A stretch of DNA of 23,242 nt from a bacterium. GTDB taxonomy: Bacteria; Planctomycetota; B15-G4; JADJEK01. Each line of letters opens with the position of its first letter. The first letter of the stretch is position 1. Under the pieces are notes generated by a model, which worked only from the letters and a program-made list of their open reading frames with translations, was not told where the DNA came from and searched no databases. The DNA is taken from NCBI GenBank assembly GCA_030428825.1, contig JAUIEL010000016.1:1-23242 (forward strand), given 5' to 3'. Shown in pieces: positions 23,149 through 23,242 of this stretch. The translations under genes were made by a program, and so were the position numbers.

Positions 23149-23242
23149 ATGATCCTGACCCGAGACCGGATCCTGGCGCACGCGGCCGGCACCCCGTTGG
23201 AGGTGCCGGCGGGGACGATGCTGACGAGCCTGGCCCGCGAGG
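23149..23242 (+). CDS. Start of a further BMC-locus gene, cut by the window edge
   Basis: Only 31 codons are present from ATG 23149, 2 bases after the previous stop. The visible N-terminus has ILTRDRILAHAAG then LEVPAGTMLTSLARE, again the pattern [IL]-T-x-x-x-[IV]-L, VP-x-G, then LT-x-x-A found at the start of EutQ/EutT-like and other BMC-associated proteins. The enzyme domain lies outside the window, so the function cannot be assigned. Candidates would be an adenosyltransferase, an aldolase-type enzyme or another BMC cargo protein. Confidence 0.7.
   Translation, partial: MILTRDRILAHAAGTPLEVPAGTMLTSLARE

Overview
The window is very G+C-rich, gene-dense bacterial DNA in which codon third positions are almost all G or C. 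All RNA and protein genes seen are chromosomal in character, and there is no sign of phage, IS element or CRISPR. The cell is didermic (Lnt, a lipoprotein adaptor, an RND pump) and elongating (MreBCD, PBP2, RodA). The bacterial microcompartment (BMC) shell set looks most like that of Haliangium ochraceum (Myxococcota). The coiled-coil/small-membrane-protein pair beside lnt recalls proteins I associate with Planctomycetota. Both comparisons are from memory, so the phylum is left open.

Layout. (1) 1-1447: the 3' part of a cofactor-independent phosphoglycerate mutase, then tRNA-Ala(CGC) with its own promoter and a long hairpin. (2) 1478-6582, minus strand: a two-gene efflux operon, a lipoprotein membrane-fusion protein followed by an unusually long RND pump. 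(3) 6744-9592: moeA and lnt, overlapping by 4 bases and divergent from the pump operon. (4) 9630-10956: a promoter, a membrane-anchored coiled-coil protein, a 60-residue membrane protein and a good intrinsic terminator. (5) 10986-17579: mreB, an intergenic stretch of purine/pyrimidine inverted repeats, then mreC-mreD-mrdA(PBP2)-rodA. (6) 17576-18703: a CaiB/BaiF CoA-transferase overlapping rodA by 4 bases. (7) 18897 to the right edge: a BMC operon in the order BMC-H, CoA-acylating aldehyde dehydrogenase, BMC-H, BMC-T, BMC-P, BMC-P, BMC-T, a small protein with an EutQ/EutT-like N-terminal motif, and the start of a second gene with the same motif.

How the genes fit together. Region 5 is the complete lateral-wall (elongasome) set. 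Region 7 encodes all three shell building blocks (hexamer, pseudohexameric trimer, pentamer vertex) and the core metabolosome enzyme that turns an aldehyde into acyl-CoA. No signature enzyme that makes the aldehyde, no alcohol dehydrogenase and no phosphotransacylase is visible before the sequence ends, so the substrate is unknown. This BMC locus is the most interesting part of the window.
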